DNA from: an uncultured Ruminococcus sp.
GTDB lineage: Bacteria; Bacillota; Clostridia; Oscillospirales; Ruminococcaceae
Direction: 5' to 3'
DNA: 64,000 nucleotides
Assembly (NCBI GenBank): GCA_900538575.1
Contig: UPZA01000005.1
Location: forward strand, 62,001 to 126,000
Of the stretch, positions 36,861-45,185 are shown piece by piece. The notes beneath the pieces are model-generated. The model saw only the letters and a program-made list of their open reading frames with translations, was not told the origin of the DNA and did not search any database. Position numbers and translations under genes: made by a program. Each line of letters begins with the position of its first letter. The first letter of the stretch is position 1.

Positions 36861-37874
36861 ATTATTATTTATTGTTATATGATCCATGTCTTCTTTCACA
36901 CTTAAATTTTTGCAAACCAAAAGATTTTCTTGCTCCGATTCCTCAAAGCCGTTGAACATGAGCATAATTTTCATCATTCGATTCTTTTCATTTGAAATAA
37001 ACTCTGCAAAAAGCTTCTTGTTATGTTTTTGTACCTCTTTTTTTATCACATTCATAAGGATACTTCCGATTCCTCTTGACATAACTCTGCATGACAATAA
37101 AAACAGCTTTATTATTACATTATCTTCTTTCATTTCCAATAATATAATACCGATTTTTCCGTATGAACCAAAACGGTCTTTCAAACTCACAATAAGTAAT
37201 TTATAATTATCCGAATCTATAAGTTCGCACAGTTCCTCATATGTATATGTATATCCTGTCGAATTCAACTGATGTGTACGTACTGTAAGTTCCTCAACTC
37301 GTTTTATATCTTCAACAGTTGCATAAGATACATCAACATACATGTTCAGACTTTTCAAAAATTCAACCGAAGAACCTTTATATGATTCCTCTTCTTCTTT
37401 TCGCTTGATGTCGTTCATATACATAATTCTGCGGTTTCTGGAATCAGATGTTATAAAACGAGGTTGAAATTCGTCTCTGTTTAATATTCCCGAAACTTCA
37501 TTTGCATTTATACAAAGCGCCTCAGGATTACTGAATGAAACTTCTTCAAGTTCAAACTGCTGATCGTCAATAAATGTTATCGAATCCATTCCGATATTTA
37601 TCTGTTCCCTGATTTTCCGAACAGATTCTGATTTTGCATCCCATGTTATCTGAGGATATAGAAAATACTCATCCAAACCGAATTCACGGAGTTTAGCCAT
37701 AGCATCGTCATAATTATTTTTACTGGCGACAGATTGCAGGATTCCTCTTTTATCCAATTCCTCTATAATTTCTTTTATATTGTCGTTGAGTTTTACTTCC
37801 TTATCTTCCGACAATACTCCATCCCATATCGTATTGTCCAAGTCCCATATAACACATTTTATTTTTTGTACCAT
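36855..37874 (-). CDS. FkbH-like glyceryl transferase/phosphatase
   Basis: An HAD-superfamily (subfamily IIIC) FkbH-like enzyme, about 339 residues from the preferred start. FkbH proteins take 1,3-bisphosphoglycerate, remove phosphate and load glyceryl onto a dedicated ACP. The HAD DxD motif is VIWDLDNTIWDG; the C-terminal GNAT-like half contains the family signature LLSCRVMSRGIG. The frame opens with GTG at 37889, but the ATG at 37874 has AAGGTGG about 11 bp upstream and is preferred. Genes for FkbI-, FkbJ- and FkbK-like proteins follow directly upstream, so the set should make a hydroxymalonyl-ACP extender. Confidence 0.9.
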   Translation of the reverse strand: MVQKIKCVIWDLDNTIWDGVLSEDKEVKLNDNIKEIIEELDKRGILQSVASKNNYDDAMAKLREFGLDEYFLYPQITWDAKSESVRKIREQINIGMDSITFIDDQQFELEEVSFSNPEALCINANEVSGILNRDEFQPRFITSDSRNRRIMYMNDIKRKEEEESYKGSSVEFLKSLNMYVDVSYATVEDIKRVEELTVRTHQLNSTGYTYTYEELCELIDSDNYKLLIVSLKDRFGSYGKIGIILLEMKEDNVIIKLFLLSCRVMSRGIGSILMNVIKKEVQKHNKKLFAEFISNEKNRMMKIMLMFNGFEESEQENLLVCKNLSVKEDMDHITINNNL

Positions 37875-37908
37875 ATCGTATAACGCCACCTTTTTTCAGA
37901 CTTCGGGA

Positions 37909-39021
37909 TCAATAGTTTCCGCCTATTATTATTTCATGCATCTGTGATGAGCCTTCAATAATTTCATTGATTCGAGCATCCCTGAAATATCTCTCTATCG
38001 GATATTTATCGCAGCATCCATTTGCTCCGAATAACTGAACCGCTAAATTTGTAACTTTGCTGGCAACTTTAGTTGAAAAATACTTTAAAGACATTGTTTC
38101 CAATATTGAATTCGGCTCACATTTTTCACGTATCTCAGCAACTTCCTTACAATATGTCTCAGATGCTCTAGTCAGTACTATCATTTTAGTAAGCATCTCC
38201 TGTACCAGCTGATATTCTTTAATGCTTTTGCCAAACTGTTTTCTTTCGGAAGCATATTCTCTGCATAATGAAACACAAGCCTCCGAAATTCCAAGACTTG
38301 TCCATGCGATTGTATATCTTCCGTAATCAAGACATGACGGGATAATAAATTTAAGACCGGCTTCTGCTGAACCGATCATATTTTCCAGTGGTACTTTAGT
38401 ATTGTTAAATGTGATATTTCCAACCATTGAGGCTCTTACGCCAAGCAATCCCTCTATAGGCTGTCTTTTTATTGTTTTATCATTTTCAACAAGTACTCCG
38501 ACAATATTTCCCTCATATTTTGCAAATACCAAGTAAACATCCGCTGTCATACCTAACGTTACCCATGTTTTTCTTCCGTTTAATACAAAGCAGTCATTTT
38601 CTTTTTTGATTTCTGCCTCTAAATTTCCGGCATCGCACCCTGCTTGTTCCTCTGCAAGCGCAAATGCGCTTATCAGTCTGCCGCCTGAAAATTCAGGAAG
38701 CCATTTTTTCTTCTGTTTTTCACTGCCCCATCTCAATACCGCAAGCTGTACCATTCCCTGAACAGTAAAAATGCTGCGGATTGAAGAACTTGCTTTTGCA
38801 AACTCTTCACTAAGTATTCCTATTTGCAGCATTGAAAGCTCTGAGCCTCCGTATTTTTTGGGAACATTAGCGCCCAAAAAGCCTTCTCCTGCAATTTTTT
38901 CAAACAGGCTTCGATCAACGAATTTCTGTTTTTCACATTTTTCAGCATAGGGAAGTATATATGAAGCTAAAAATTCTGATATCTGCTCTTTATATTCCTC
39001 ATATTCCGGCACAAATCCCAT
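37909..39021 (-). CDS. acyl-CoA dehydrogenase-like, FkbI role
   Basis: A 370-residue FAD-dependent acyl-CoA dehydrogenase fold: N-terminal helical domain, beta domain with ALAEEQAGCDAGN and KTWVTLG, and a C-terminal helical domain with ERKQFGKSIKEYQLVQ. The catalytic-base region reads NEIIEGSSQMHEI, keeping the usual Glu. Set between genes for FkbH, a carrier protein and an FkbK-like dehydrogenase, it most likely oxidises the glyceryl-derived ACP thioester towards hydroxymalonyl-ACP, as FkbI-type enzymes do. The ATG has no strong adjacent Shine-Dalgarno; see the hairpin at 39034-39057. Confidence 0.88.
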   Translation of the reverse strand: MGFVPEYEEYKEQISEFLASYILPYAEKCEKQKFVDRSLFEKIAGEGFLGANVPKKYGGSELSMLQIGILSEEFAKASSSIRSIFTVQGMVQLAVLRWGSEKQKKKWLPEFSGGRLISAFALAEEQAGCDAGNLEAEIKKENDCFVLNGRKTWVTLGMTADVYLVFAKYEGNIVGVLVENDKTIKRQPIEGLLGVRASMVGNITFNNTKVPLENMIGSAEAGLKFIIPSCLDYGRYTIAWTSLGISEACVSLCREYASERKQFGKSIKEYQLVQEMLTKMIVLTRASETYCKEVAEIREKCEPNSILETMSLKYFSTKVASKVTNLAVQLFGANGCCDKYPIERYFRDARINEIIEGSSQMHEIIIGGNY

Positions 39022-39033
39022 ATTAATATCTAT

Positions 39034-39057
39034 GGTAATTTAAAAATTCAAATTACC
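39034..39057 (-). promoter_or_regulatory. hairpin between Shine-Dalgarno and start
   Basis: GGTAATTT and AAATTACC form a stem within the leader of the FkbI-like gene. The only good ribosome site, AAAGGAGCG (about 39070-39062), lies on the far side of it, more than 40 bases from the ATG. Folding would bring the site closer to the start. Confidence 0.4.
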
Positions 39058-39191
39058 GGTACGCTCCTTTCTTTAAAACTGAAAATTAAGAAAACACTGC
39101 GCAAAGAGCATTGTGCTGTACTGACATTGCTTATTAAATGAAACATAGTAAAATTACAAAAAATTCTGCTATTCCGTGTAGCCATCGGACA

Positions 39192-39449
39192 TCATATTCT
39201 TAATGCTTTTTGTTTATTTTCAATATATGAAACAATAGATCTGATATTTTTAAAGTTGTCAGCCTTTAAATCTTTGCCGTCTATATGTATGTCGAATTGT
39301 TTTTCAAGGAAAATAACAAGTTGCATTGCAAATAATGAATTGACGATTCCTCCCTCGAATATATCATCATCATCGCCTATTGTTTTCCTTCTTGATACTT
39401 TCAATATAAATTCTTTTAATTTCTGATAGATCTCATTTTCCGTATTCAT
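39192..39449 (-). CDS. acyl carrier protein, FkbJ role
   Basis: An 85-residue carrier protein. The attachment Ser is in GGIVNSLFAMQLVIFLEKQF at the start of helix II. Being flanked by FkbI- and FkbK-like genes marks it as the carrier on which the glyceryl unit is oxidised to hydroxymalonyl-ACP. AAAAGGAGT precedes the ATG. The 170 bp downstream of its stop, up to the FkbI-like gene, include that gene's leader. Confidence 0.9.
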   Translation of the reverse strand: MNTENEIYQKLKEFILKVSRRKTIGDDDDIFEGGIVNSLFAMQLVIFLEKQFDIHIDGKDLKADNFKNIRSIVSYIENKQKALRI

Positions 39450-39464
39450 TTTATTTACTCCTTT

Positions 39465-40310
39465 TTACACTTCATAACGGTAAAATCCCTTACCGCTTTT
39501 ACGACCTAACTCATTGACTCTTACCATATCTTTCAACAGTGGACAGCAACGGAATTTTTTATCTTTATATTTATCATATAATACCTGCAATGAATTTGTA
39601 ACCGTGTCCAATCCGATCAGATCGGCAGTTTCCAGCGGTCCCATTTTATGTCCGTAACAGCTTCTGAATATATCATCTATCTGTTCAGGCGTCGCTACTC
39701 CTTCATATACAAGATATGCAGCTTCATTCATCATAAGATGTGATATTCTGTTTGACACAAAGCCTACCGAATCATTTATAACAATGCTTCGTTTTCCTAT
39801 TTTCCGTATCAGATCATTGGTCTTTTCAATAGTTTCATCAGTTGTTTTCTTTCCTCTGATTGCTTCAACTGTAGGTATCAGCGGAACAGGATTCATAAAA
39901 TGTACGCCTATAACCTGTTCCATACGATCAGAAAACGAAGCTATTTCCGTGATAGAAATACATGATGTGTTAACGCAGAATATACATTCCTTTTTGCAGA
40001 TCAAAGATATTTTTTCATATACCTTTTTCTTTTCTTCCAGTATCTCTGGAATGTTTTCTACAACAAAGTCCACGTCTTTTAATAGGCTGTAGTCTGTTGT
40101 AAATGTAATATTGTCCATAAAATTTTCATTATCGAAATTTTCATTTATAAAACTGTATCCGTAGAATTGTTCGTTCATATTCTGCTTTGCTTTATCAAGT
40201 ATCGATTCGTTCAGGTCGATAAGAATAACGCGAAAACCATACTGTCCAAGCGTAAGCGCCACGCCTTGCCCCATTACGCCCGCACCAATAACGCCAACCG
40301 ATTCTGTCAT
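39465..40310 (-). CDS. 3-hydroxyacyl-CoA dehydrogenase-like, FkbK role
   Basis: A 281-residue NAD-dependent enzyme with an N-terminal Rossmann domain (GVIGAGVMGQGVALTLGQYG) and the C-terminal helical domain of 3-hydroxybutyryl-CoA dehydrogenases; the family Ser, His and Glu regions appear in VNTSCISITEIA and VIGVHFMNPVPLIPTVE. In this position it should oxidise the primary alcohol of glyceryl-ACP, with the FkbI-like enzyme, towards hydroxymalonyl-ACP. A housekeeping role in fatty acid metabolism is less likely given the neighbours. AAAAGGAG precedes the ATG. Confidence 0.9.
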   Translation of the reverse strand: MTESVGVIGAGVMGQGVALTLGQYGFRVILIDLNESILDKAKQNMNEQFYGYSFINENFDNENFMDNITFTTDYSLLKDVDFVVENIPEILEEKKKVYEKISLICKKECIFCVNTSCISITEIASFSDRMEQVIGVHFMNPVPLIPTVEAIRGKKTTDETIEKTNDLIRKIGKRSIVINDSVGFVSNRISHLMMNEAAYLVYEGVATPEQIDDIFRSCYGHKMGPLETADLIGLDTVTNSLQVLYDKYKDKKFRCCPLLKDMVRVNELGRKSGKGFYRYEV

Positions 40311-40323
40311 ATATATGCTCCTT

Positions 40324-41400
40324 TTAAGTGATTAGATTTACTCTCCGGTTCAAATCATATAAAGAGTAATAAAACCGTTTTTCTTCTGCCATAATCTGTT
40401 CCATTATTATGAGTATCTTTTCATAATCATCATTTGTATTTTTTATAGTACATTTTATTATCAATGACAGAATAATTTTCCATGATTTCATGGTTTTTTC
40501 AAGCGCATCCTGAGTATTTCTGACTGATATTATCGGATATTCATCCTCTACACGTTCAAGGAACCAATAAAACAATTCCTTTCTTGAATAAATGAAATAT
40601 AACTTTTCATACATATACTCCAGAAATTTAACTCGTTTCTGACCTTTTAATGACATATTATCTTCAAGGAATACCGAGATTTCATTTATTGCACGATAGC
40701 CGTTCAATTCGCCTTTTACAGTGTTTTTATCAGAGTTAACCTGATAAAACTTGTTCAGAGTTTTTTCAAGCTGATTTTTTATCAGTTTAATTTCATCTTC
40801 GCTGAAATCACTGCGGCAGATAACTGAACTCTGATAATTAATAGGTATTCCGCTTAAAATGCCGTCATGGTCATTCAGAGAATTTCTTGCCATATCCAGC
40901 TCATTTTTAGTTATCTCACCCTTGAAATACCATGAAGGATACCAGTCTATCACATAAATTTTATCGTTTTCTTCTTCATATCCTGCTATTATTATCGAGT
41001 GAATAGAATGTTTTTTATAATAATAGGGTGTATATTTCAGATAATAAACATCTACGGCTACCACAACCGGTATATCCTGCTTCAAATATTCTATGTCGGA
41101 CTTCCATATTTCATCGCACGATTTAATTGTTTTATCGACTTTGAGTATTTTTTTATCAAACGGAGACAGCAAATTATCATTTATGTTTCCGATTTTAAAA
41201 TCAAATCCCCATTTCAGATCATCATTTTTTAAAAATATCCAGTCCAATGAATAATTTATATAAAATTCAGGATTTTTCACCTTATAATAACGCAATATAT
41301 TTAAATAACAATTTTTGTAACAAAAATATTGAAATGAATCATGAAAAACCTGTTCCTCTTTATAAATATCAAATATTAAATTTTCACTTTTATCAGACAT
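40324..41400 (-). CDS. BtrH-like cysteine acyltransferase
   Basis: A 358-residue protein whose first 200 residues resemble the BtrH N-terminal domain. BtrH of butirosin biosynthesis moves an acyl chain from a carrier protein to an amine acceptor. A Cys-His-Asp arrangement fits: Cys31 in FCYKNCYLNILRYY, His in KHSIHSIIIAGYEE and Asp in IYVIDWYPSWYFKG. The C-terminal part is helical and not recognised. It lies between two carrier-protein genes and may release or transfer the finished chain, as the cluster has no thioesterase. The match is by motif reading only. Confidence 0.65.
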   Translation of the reverse strand: MSDKSENLIFDIYKEEQVFHDSFQYFCYKNCYLNILRYYKVKNPEFYINYSLDWIFLKNDDLKWGFDFKIGNINDNLLSPFDKKILKVDKTIKSCDEIWKSDIEYLKQDIPVVVAVDVYYLKYTPYYYKKHSIHSIIIAGYEEENDKIYVIDWYPSWYFKGEITKNELDMARNSLNDHDGILSGIPINYQSSVICRSDFSEDEIKLIKNQLEKTLNKFYQVNSDKNTVKGELNGYRAINEISVFLEDNMSLKGQKRVKFLEYMYEKLYFIYSRKELFYWFLERVEDEYPIISVRNTQDALEKTMKSWKIILSLIIKCTIKNTNDDYEKILIIMEQIMAEEKRFYYSLYDLNRRVNLIT

Positions 41401-41402
41401 TT

Positions 41403-41660
41403 TTATCCCTTCATTACTTTTTCAACATGCTTCAGTATATTGTTGACAGTAGAAAAATCTTCGATCTCGACGTCATCGGTAATAAGCGGTTTTTCAATTA
41501 TATCCTCAATTCCTGTAATTATCTGGATAAGCACAAGAGAAGTAACGACTCTATTTTCAACCAATTCGACATCGTCATCAATACTGATTCCGGAAACATT
41601 CTCTCCCTGTATTTTATTATAAATAAATTTCCTTATAACGTCCATATTTTTATTTTCCAT
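41403..41660 (-). CDS. acyl carrier protein
   Basis: An 85-residue carrier-protein fold. The likely phosphopantetheine Ser is in NRVVTSLVLIQIITGIEDI, a degenerate form of the DSL motif. Its ATG overlaps the stop codon of the folE2-type gene, showing translational coupling. It precedes the BtrH-like gene, so it may carry the chain that enzyme transfers. Confidence 0.82.
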   Translation of the reverse strand: MENKNMDVIRKFIYNKIQGENVSGISIDDDVELVENRVVTSLVLIQIITGIEDIIEKPLITDDVEIEDFSTVNNILKHVEKVMKG

Positions 41661-42481
41661 TATACGTTCACCTCAGCTAAATCTCTGGAAACCATAACTG
41701 CATATGCATTATGATTATGAATTGATTCGTAATTTTCAACATTTACTGTGAAATCCGAATATCTGTTGTTTTTCTGTAAGTTGATAGTTACATCTCTTAC
41801 GATATCCTCGACAAATTTTGCGTTTTCATATGCATGCTCTGTCACATATTTTTCGTCTACTCGCTTTAAAAGTGAGTACAACTGGAAAGATGCGGATTCT
41901 TCTACACGTCTGATAACGTCAGGTATTGCTTCTACATCGGTATTTTTTAATGCAACGCTTACAAGACCGCGCTGATTGTGCGCGCCGTATTTACTGATGG
42001 ATTTTGAGCACGGACATACAGATGTGATCGGAACTTTTACATCTATCTCAAACTGTGCGGGTCTTGATTTTGTTAGGCTTGCTTTTATCCTGCACTGATA
42101 ATTCATTCTTCCCATATTCTTACTGACAGGAGCTTTTTTCATGATAAAATATGTAAAATCCATTTCTGTATATGCGTTGAATCCTTCTAATCTATCCAAT
42201 ATCTCATCCAAAAGGGCATAGATGGATTTATCATCAATAACTCTGTTCCATTCATTCATACTTTCAACAAGACGGCTCATATGAATTGCTCTTTTATCAG
42301 CTGACAAGTCAACAGCAAGCATCATATTTGCCACGCTTGAATTGACTTCACCGTTAAAAATATATGTTACCGGAACAACCACGTCTTTAATTCCGACGTG
42401 TCGTAAATATATTTTTCTTGTTTCCTGAGTTTTCTGAACGTCCGGCAGTTTATTATTTTCATTTACAAACTGAGCGCTCAA
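41660..42481 (-). CDS. folE2: GTP cyclohydrolase, FolE2 type
   Basis: A 273-residue FolE2 (zinc-independent type IB GTP cyclohydrolase), which converts GTP to 7,8-dihydroneopterin triphosphate, the first step for folate and for 7-deazaguanines. The metal-binding Cys region VCPCSKSISKYGAHNQRG is clear. The start is TTG at 42481 with AAAGGAGGAG. Its place inside this operon, together with QueE and a deaminase, suggests a dedicated 7-deazaguanine precursor supply. No QueD or QueC gene is in the window, so the missing steps would have to come from elsewhere in the genome. Confidence 0.92.
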   Translation of the reverse strand: MSAQFVNENNKLPDVQKTQETRKIYLRHVGIKDVVVPVTYIFNGEVNSSVANMMLAVDLSADKRAIHMSRLVESMNEWNRVIDDKSIYALLDEILDRLEGFNAYTEMDFTYFIMKKAPVSKNMGRMNYQCRIKASLTKSRPAQFEIDVKVPITSVCPCSKSISKYGAHNQRGLVSVALKNTDVEAIPDVIRRVEESASFQLYSLLKRVDEKYVTEHAYENAKFVEDIVRDVTINLQKNNRYSDFTVNVENYESIHNHNAYAVMVSRDLAEVNV

Positions 42482-42600
42482 TATATCTCCTCCTTTAAAC
42501 TTTTATCTTGCAATTTCTGCATAGCGCTTGCTTGTTTCGTAAAGTCGTACTCTGCAAATTTTGCAACTCTTGACTTCTAATGCATTCTTTCATTCCCATT

Positions 42601-43779
42601 TTATTTTTCTTTTCGTCCGACCAGATACAGGTTTTCATCCTTGATAAAGCCGATATCTTTTGTGTAATACCAGCCTTCATTGTCAACTGCCGGAACTTTC
42701 TCGCCATTTATGACATAATACTGTGATACGGTCTCTCCTCGTATCAATATCTCATAGTAGCCGCTTCGTTCTGTAGGTTTATATCTGATCTCAATATCAG
42801 AAATTTGTTTTCCAACGCTTGTTAATGTTTCCTGATCCGGTTTCTTATTTACGCATATGGTACTGACTTCCATCATTCCATAAAGCTGACACGGGAATAT
42901 ATCAGATACAGCGTAAAAATTTTCTCCCGTTTCCCTGCTTAAAGGTGAACCCGAGCAAAGAAAATACTTATTGTATATGAACGAAAACTTTTTTCCTTTA
43001 AGTTCAGAATACATACAGTCATAAATCTCAGGTACTCCAAGAAATACATTGGGTTTTAAGTCGTAATAGTTCTTTATAAATTCACTGAATTCAAACCACC
43101 TCTGTATATATATCGTTGCACCGCATCTGATAGGAGCGATCACTCCCATAGTAAGACCATATCCATGACATAACGGTATAGGAGCAAATATTACATCTGA
43201 CGATTCATAGTTCATTGTCTCAATGATATTAACAGAATCTCTGTCGAGATTTCTGTGAGTACGATATGCCATTTTAGATAAATTAGTAGTTCCGGACGAG
43301 CTTTGCATCAATGCGGGAAGTGATTCATCACTGCAAAGCTTTTCTTCCCCATCACTTATTAAAGCGGCATTCTTTTCCTTTACCACACAGTCTGTTTTCA
43401 GAAGTATCCTATATTTATCCGATAGTCTCGGATATTCCTTTTCTATATGTTTAAATACATAGCTTTCAACAATAATAGTATCCAGCGCGCCGTCAATAAA
43501 TTTTCTCTCCAGCTCCAAAACTGTCCACTGAGGATTTAATAAACAGGTAATATTCTGATTTTCAGATAATGCATAGAGACATATTACATATTCTATAGAA
43601 TTGTGAAGTACAAGACCGACTCTTTCACCGGGTTTCACATCCAGCTGTTTCAGATTATTCTGTGTATTCCTTACGAAATTAAACAGTTCACGGTAGGAAA
43701 TGGATTCATTTTTACATATAAGAGCAATTTTCTGAGGATTTTTATCTGCACTTTGCTTCAGCATTTCATATAAGTTCAT
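42601..43779 (-). CDS. acyl-adenylating enzyme lacking C-terminal subdomain
   Basis: A 392-residue ANL-superfamily (acyl-CoA ligase-like) protein. The large N-terminal domain is present with A3 as SSSGTTNLSKMAYRT (the usual GxPKG altered), A5 QLYGMMEVST, and the A7 Asp in GWYYTKDIGF. The protein stops at LYLVGRKEK, exactly at the hinge, so the roughly 100-residue C-terminal lid with the A10 catalytic Lys is missing. The 119 bp before folE2 do not encode the missing part in any frame that I could recognise. It may be a split or degenerate enzyme, or one that uses a lid in trans. Substrate unknown. Confidence 0.85.
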   Translation of the reverse strand: MNLYEMLKQSADKNPQKIALICKNESISYRELFNFVRNTQNNLKQLDVKPGERVGLVLHNSIEYVICLYALSENQNITCLLNPQWTVLELERKFIDGALDTIIVESYVFKHIEKEYPRLSDKYRILLKTDCVVKEKNAALISDGEEKLCSDESLPALMQSSSGTTNLSKMAYRTHRNLDRDSVNIIETMNYESSDVIFAPIPLCHGYGLTMGVIAPIRCGATIYIQRWFEFSEFIKNYYDLKPNVFLGVPEIYDCMYSELKGKKFSFIYNKYFLCSGSPLSRETGENFYAVSDIFPCQLYGMMEVSTICVNKKPDQETLTSVGKQISDIEIRYKPTERSGYYEILIRGETVSQYYVINGEKVPAVDNEGWYYTKDIGFIKDENLYLVGRKEK

Positions 43780-43782
43780 AGC

Positions 43783-45159
43783 TTAATCCTCTAATTTTAC
43801 TCTTACTTTTCCCATAAAGTCTTCATTATACGGATTGGATTTTTCCTTTGCTGAGTTAATGAAGGATTTGATATATGTTCTCCATTCCTCATCGCTGATG
43901 AATATTTCTGATATATTGCCTGACCAGAAAATACCTTCTTTAGTAAGTTTTAAAACGTCACCTTCCCATTTTGCCAGTCCGAGTTCAATAATATAATCGA
44001 TTCTTTCACGGTATCTTTCATAATTAAGAATATTCTCTCGCTTTATCTCCATAAGTATCGGGAAGAATACCATTGTTCTGTCCTGATTCTGCTCTTCGCT
44101 GCAAACACAGCATAATTCCTTAGGATATTTCTCCTGTCTGATACGCTCTAAATATTCACGTATATCGCAGACATTCTTATATGCATAACCGTCAATATAT
44201 CCTCTGGCAGATACTCCGACGCCTATAACGTTCCCGTTGCTGAGATATATCTTATCACCGATATGTACCTTTTCCTGGAATCTCGAATATGTATTGGTGA
44301 TTATCTGCCTGTAACCGTGATCAAGCAGCCACTTGTCTCCGAGTTTGAACATCTTCATATTGTTTTCATTTGAAGGCTTGATTGTATATCTGCCTTCTTT
44401 ATGAACAAGATTGTCAAGGTATGTATTCGGGAATAAAGCCATATTATAAATGTCGATATGATACGGATCAAGTTCTGTTACAAGCTCTAAATCACGGATA
44501 AAGTCCTCTTCTGACTGCTCAGGTAAATTATACATCATATCAATGCAATACTCAGTAAGACCGGCCTTTTTCAGTATCTTTACTCCGTTATAAATATCGT
44601 CAAGAGTTGCGCGGATATTCATATCTTTTCTGATAGATTCCTTAAATGTCTGTACACCAAAACTGATTCTGTTAATGCCTAATTCAAGCAGACCCTTAAC
44701 ATATTCTTCTGTCTTTATACAGTTGATAGAACCTTCCATTGTCCAGTTATCATTTACTTCAACTTCAAAACATTCCTTGATAACATTTACAATTTTTCTT
44801 AGATCTTCAATAGGAATCAGGAACGGATTGCCGCCGCCGAAATGAACGGATTCTATCTTTATCTTATTTAAATACGGTGCGCTTGCATATTTCTTTATTT
44901 CATAGATAATACCATCTACATAATCCTTTAAATAGCTATTGTAGCTGCTTACTCCGTGTAATTTATAATACGGGCAAAAAACGCATCCCGAATCACAGAA
45001 CGGAATGTGGACGTATAAATTTGTCGGAGTATTGGAATCTCTGTTCTCATTTAAAAAGTCGAAAAATCTGTTGTCAGGATCGCCTGAATGTTTAACTTTT
45101 GTAAGTTTAGGAAACACCCAGAAATCGTCAAGTCTCTCTTTAAAATTAATCTTTCTCAT
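43783..45159 (-). CDS. HemN-like radical SAM enzyme (class C methylase candidate)
   Basis: A 458-residue radical SAM protein of the HemN/HemW superfamily. The cluster motif CX3CX2C is in YVHIPFCDSGCVFCPYY near residue 50; ESVHFGGGNPFLIP is the GGE-like SAM-binding segment, and the typical INRISFGVQTF and a C-terminal HemN-like domain follow. In natural-product clusters such proteins are usually class C radical SAM methylases, including those that build cyclopropanes (Jaw5 in jawsamycin, C10P in CC-1065). True coproporphyrinogen dehydrogenase or heme chaperone roles are unlikely in this operon. The stop is 3 bp before the next gene. Confidence 0.88.
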   Translation of the reverse strand: MRKINFKERLDDFWVFPKLTKVKHSGDPDNRFFDFLNENRDSNTPTNLYVHIPFCDSGCVFCPYYKLHGVSSYNSYLKDYVDGIIYEIKKYASAPYLNKIKIESVHFGGGNPFLIPIEDLRKIVNVIKECFEVEVNDNWTMEGSINCIKTEEYVKGLLELGINRISFGVQTFKESIRKDMNIRATLDDIYNGVKILKKAGLTEYCIDMMYNLPEQSEEDFIRDLELVTELDPYHIDIYNMALFPNTYLDNLVHKEGRYTIKPSNENNMKMFKLGDKWLLDHGYRQIITNTYSRFQEKVHIGDKIYLSNGNVIGVGVSARGYIDGYAYKNVCDIREYLERIRQEKYPKELCCVCSEEQNQDRTMVFFPILMEIKRENILNYERYRERIDYIIELGLAKWEGDVLKLTKEGIFWSGNISEIFISDEEWRTYIKSFINSAKEKSNPYNEDFMGKVRVKLED

Positions 45160-45185
45160 ATTAGAAAATACCTTTATAAACCTTT

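Noticed and set aside
36855..40310. Methoxymalonyl-ACP biosynthesis
   Set aside because: No FkbG-type O-methyltransferase is in or next to the four-gene set, so hydroxymalonyl-ACP is the better reading.
42495..42707. 70-codon open frame after the truncated adenylating enzyme
   Set aside because: It overlaps the enzyme in another frame and does not show the lid-domain motifs; the Cys-containing tail is not a convincing product.
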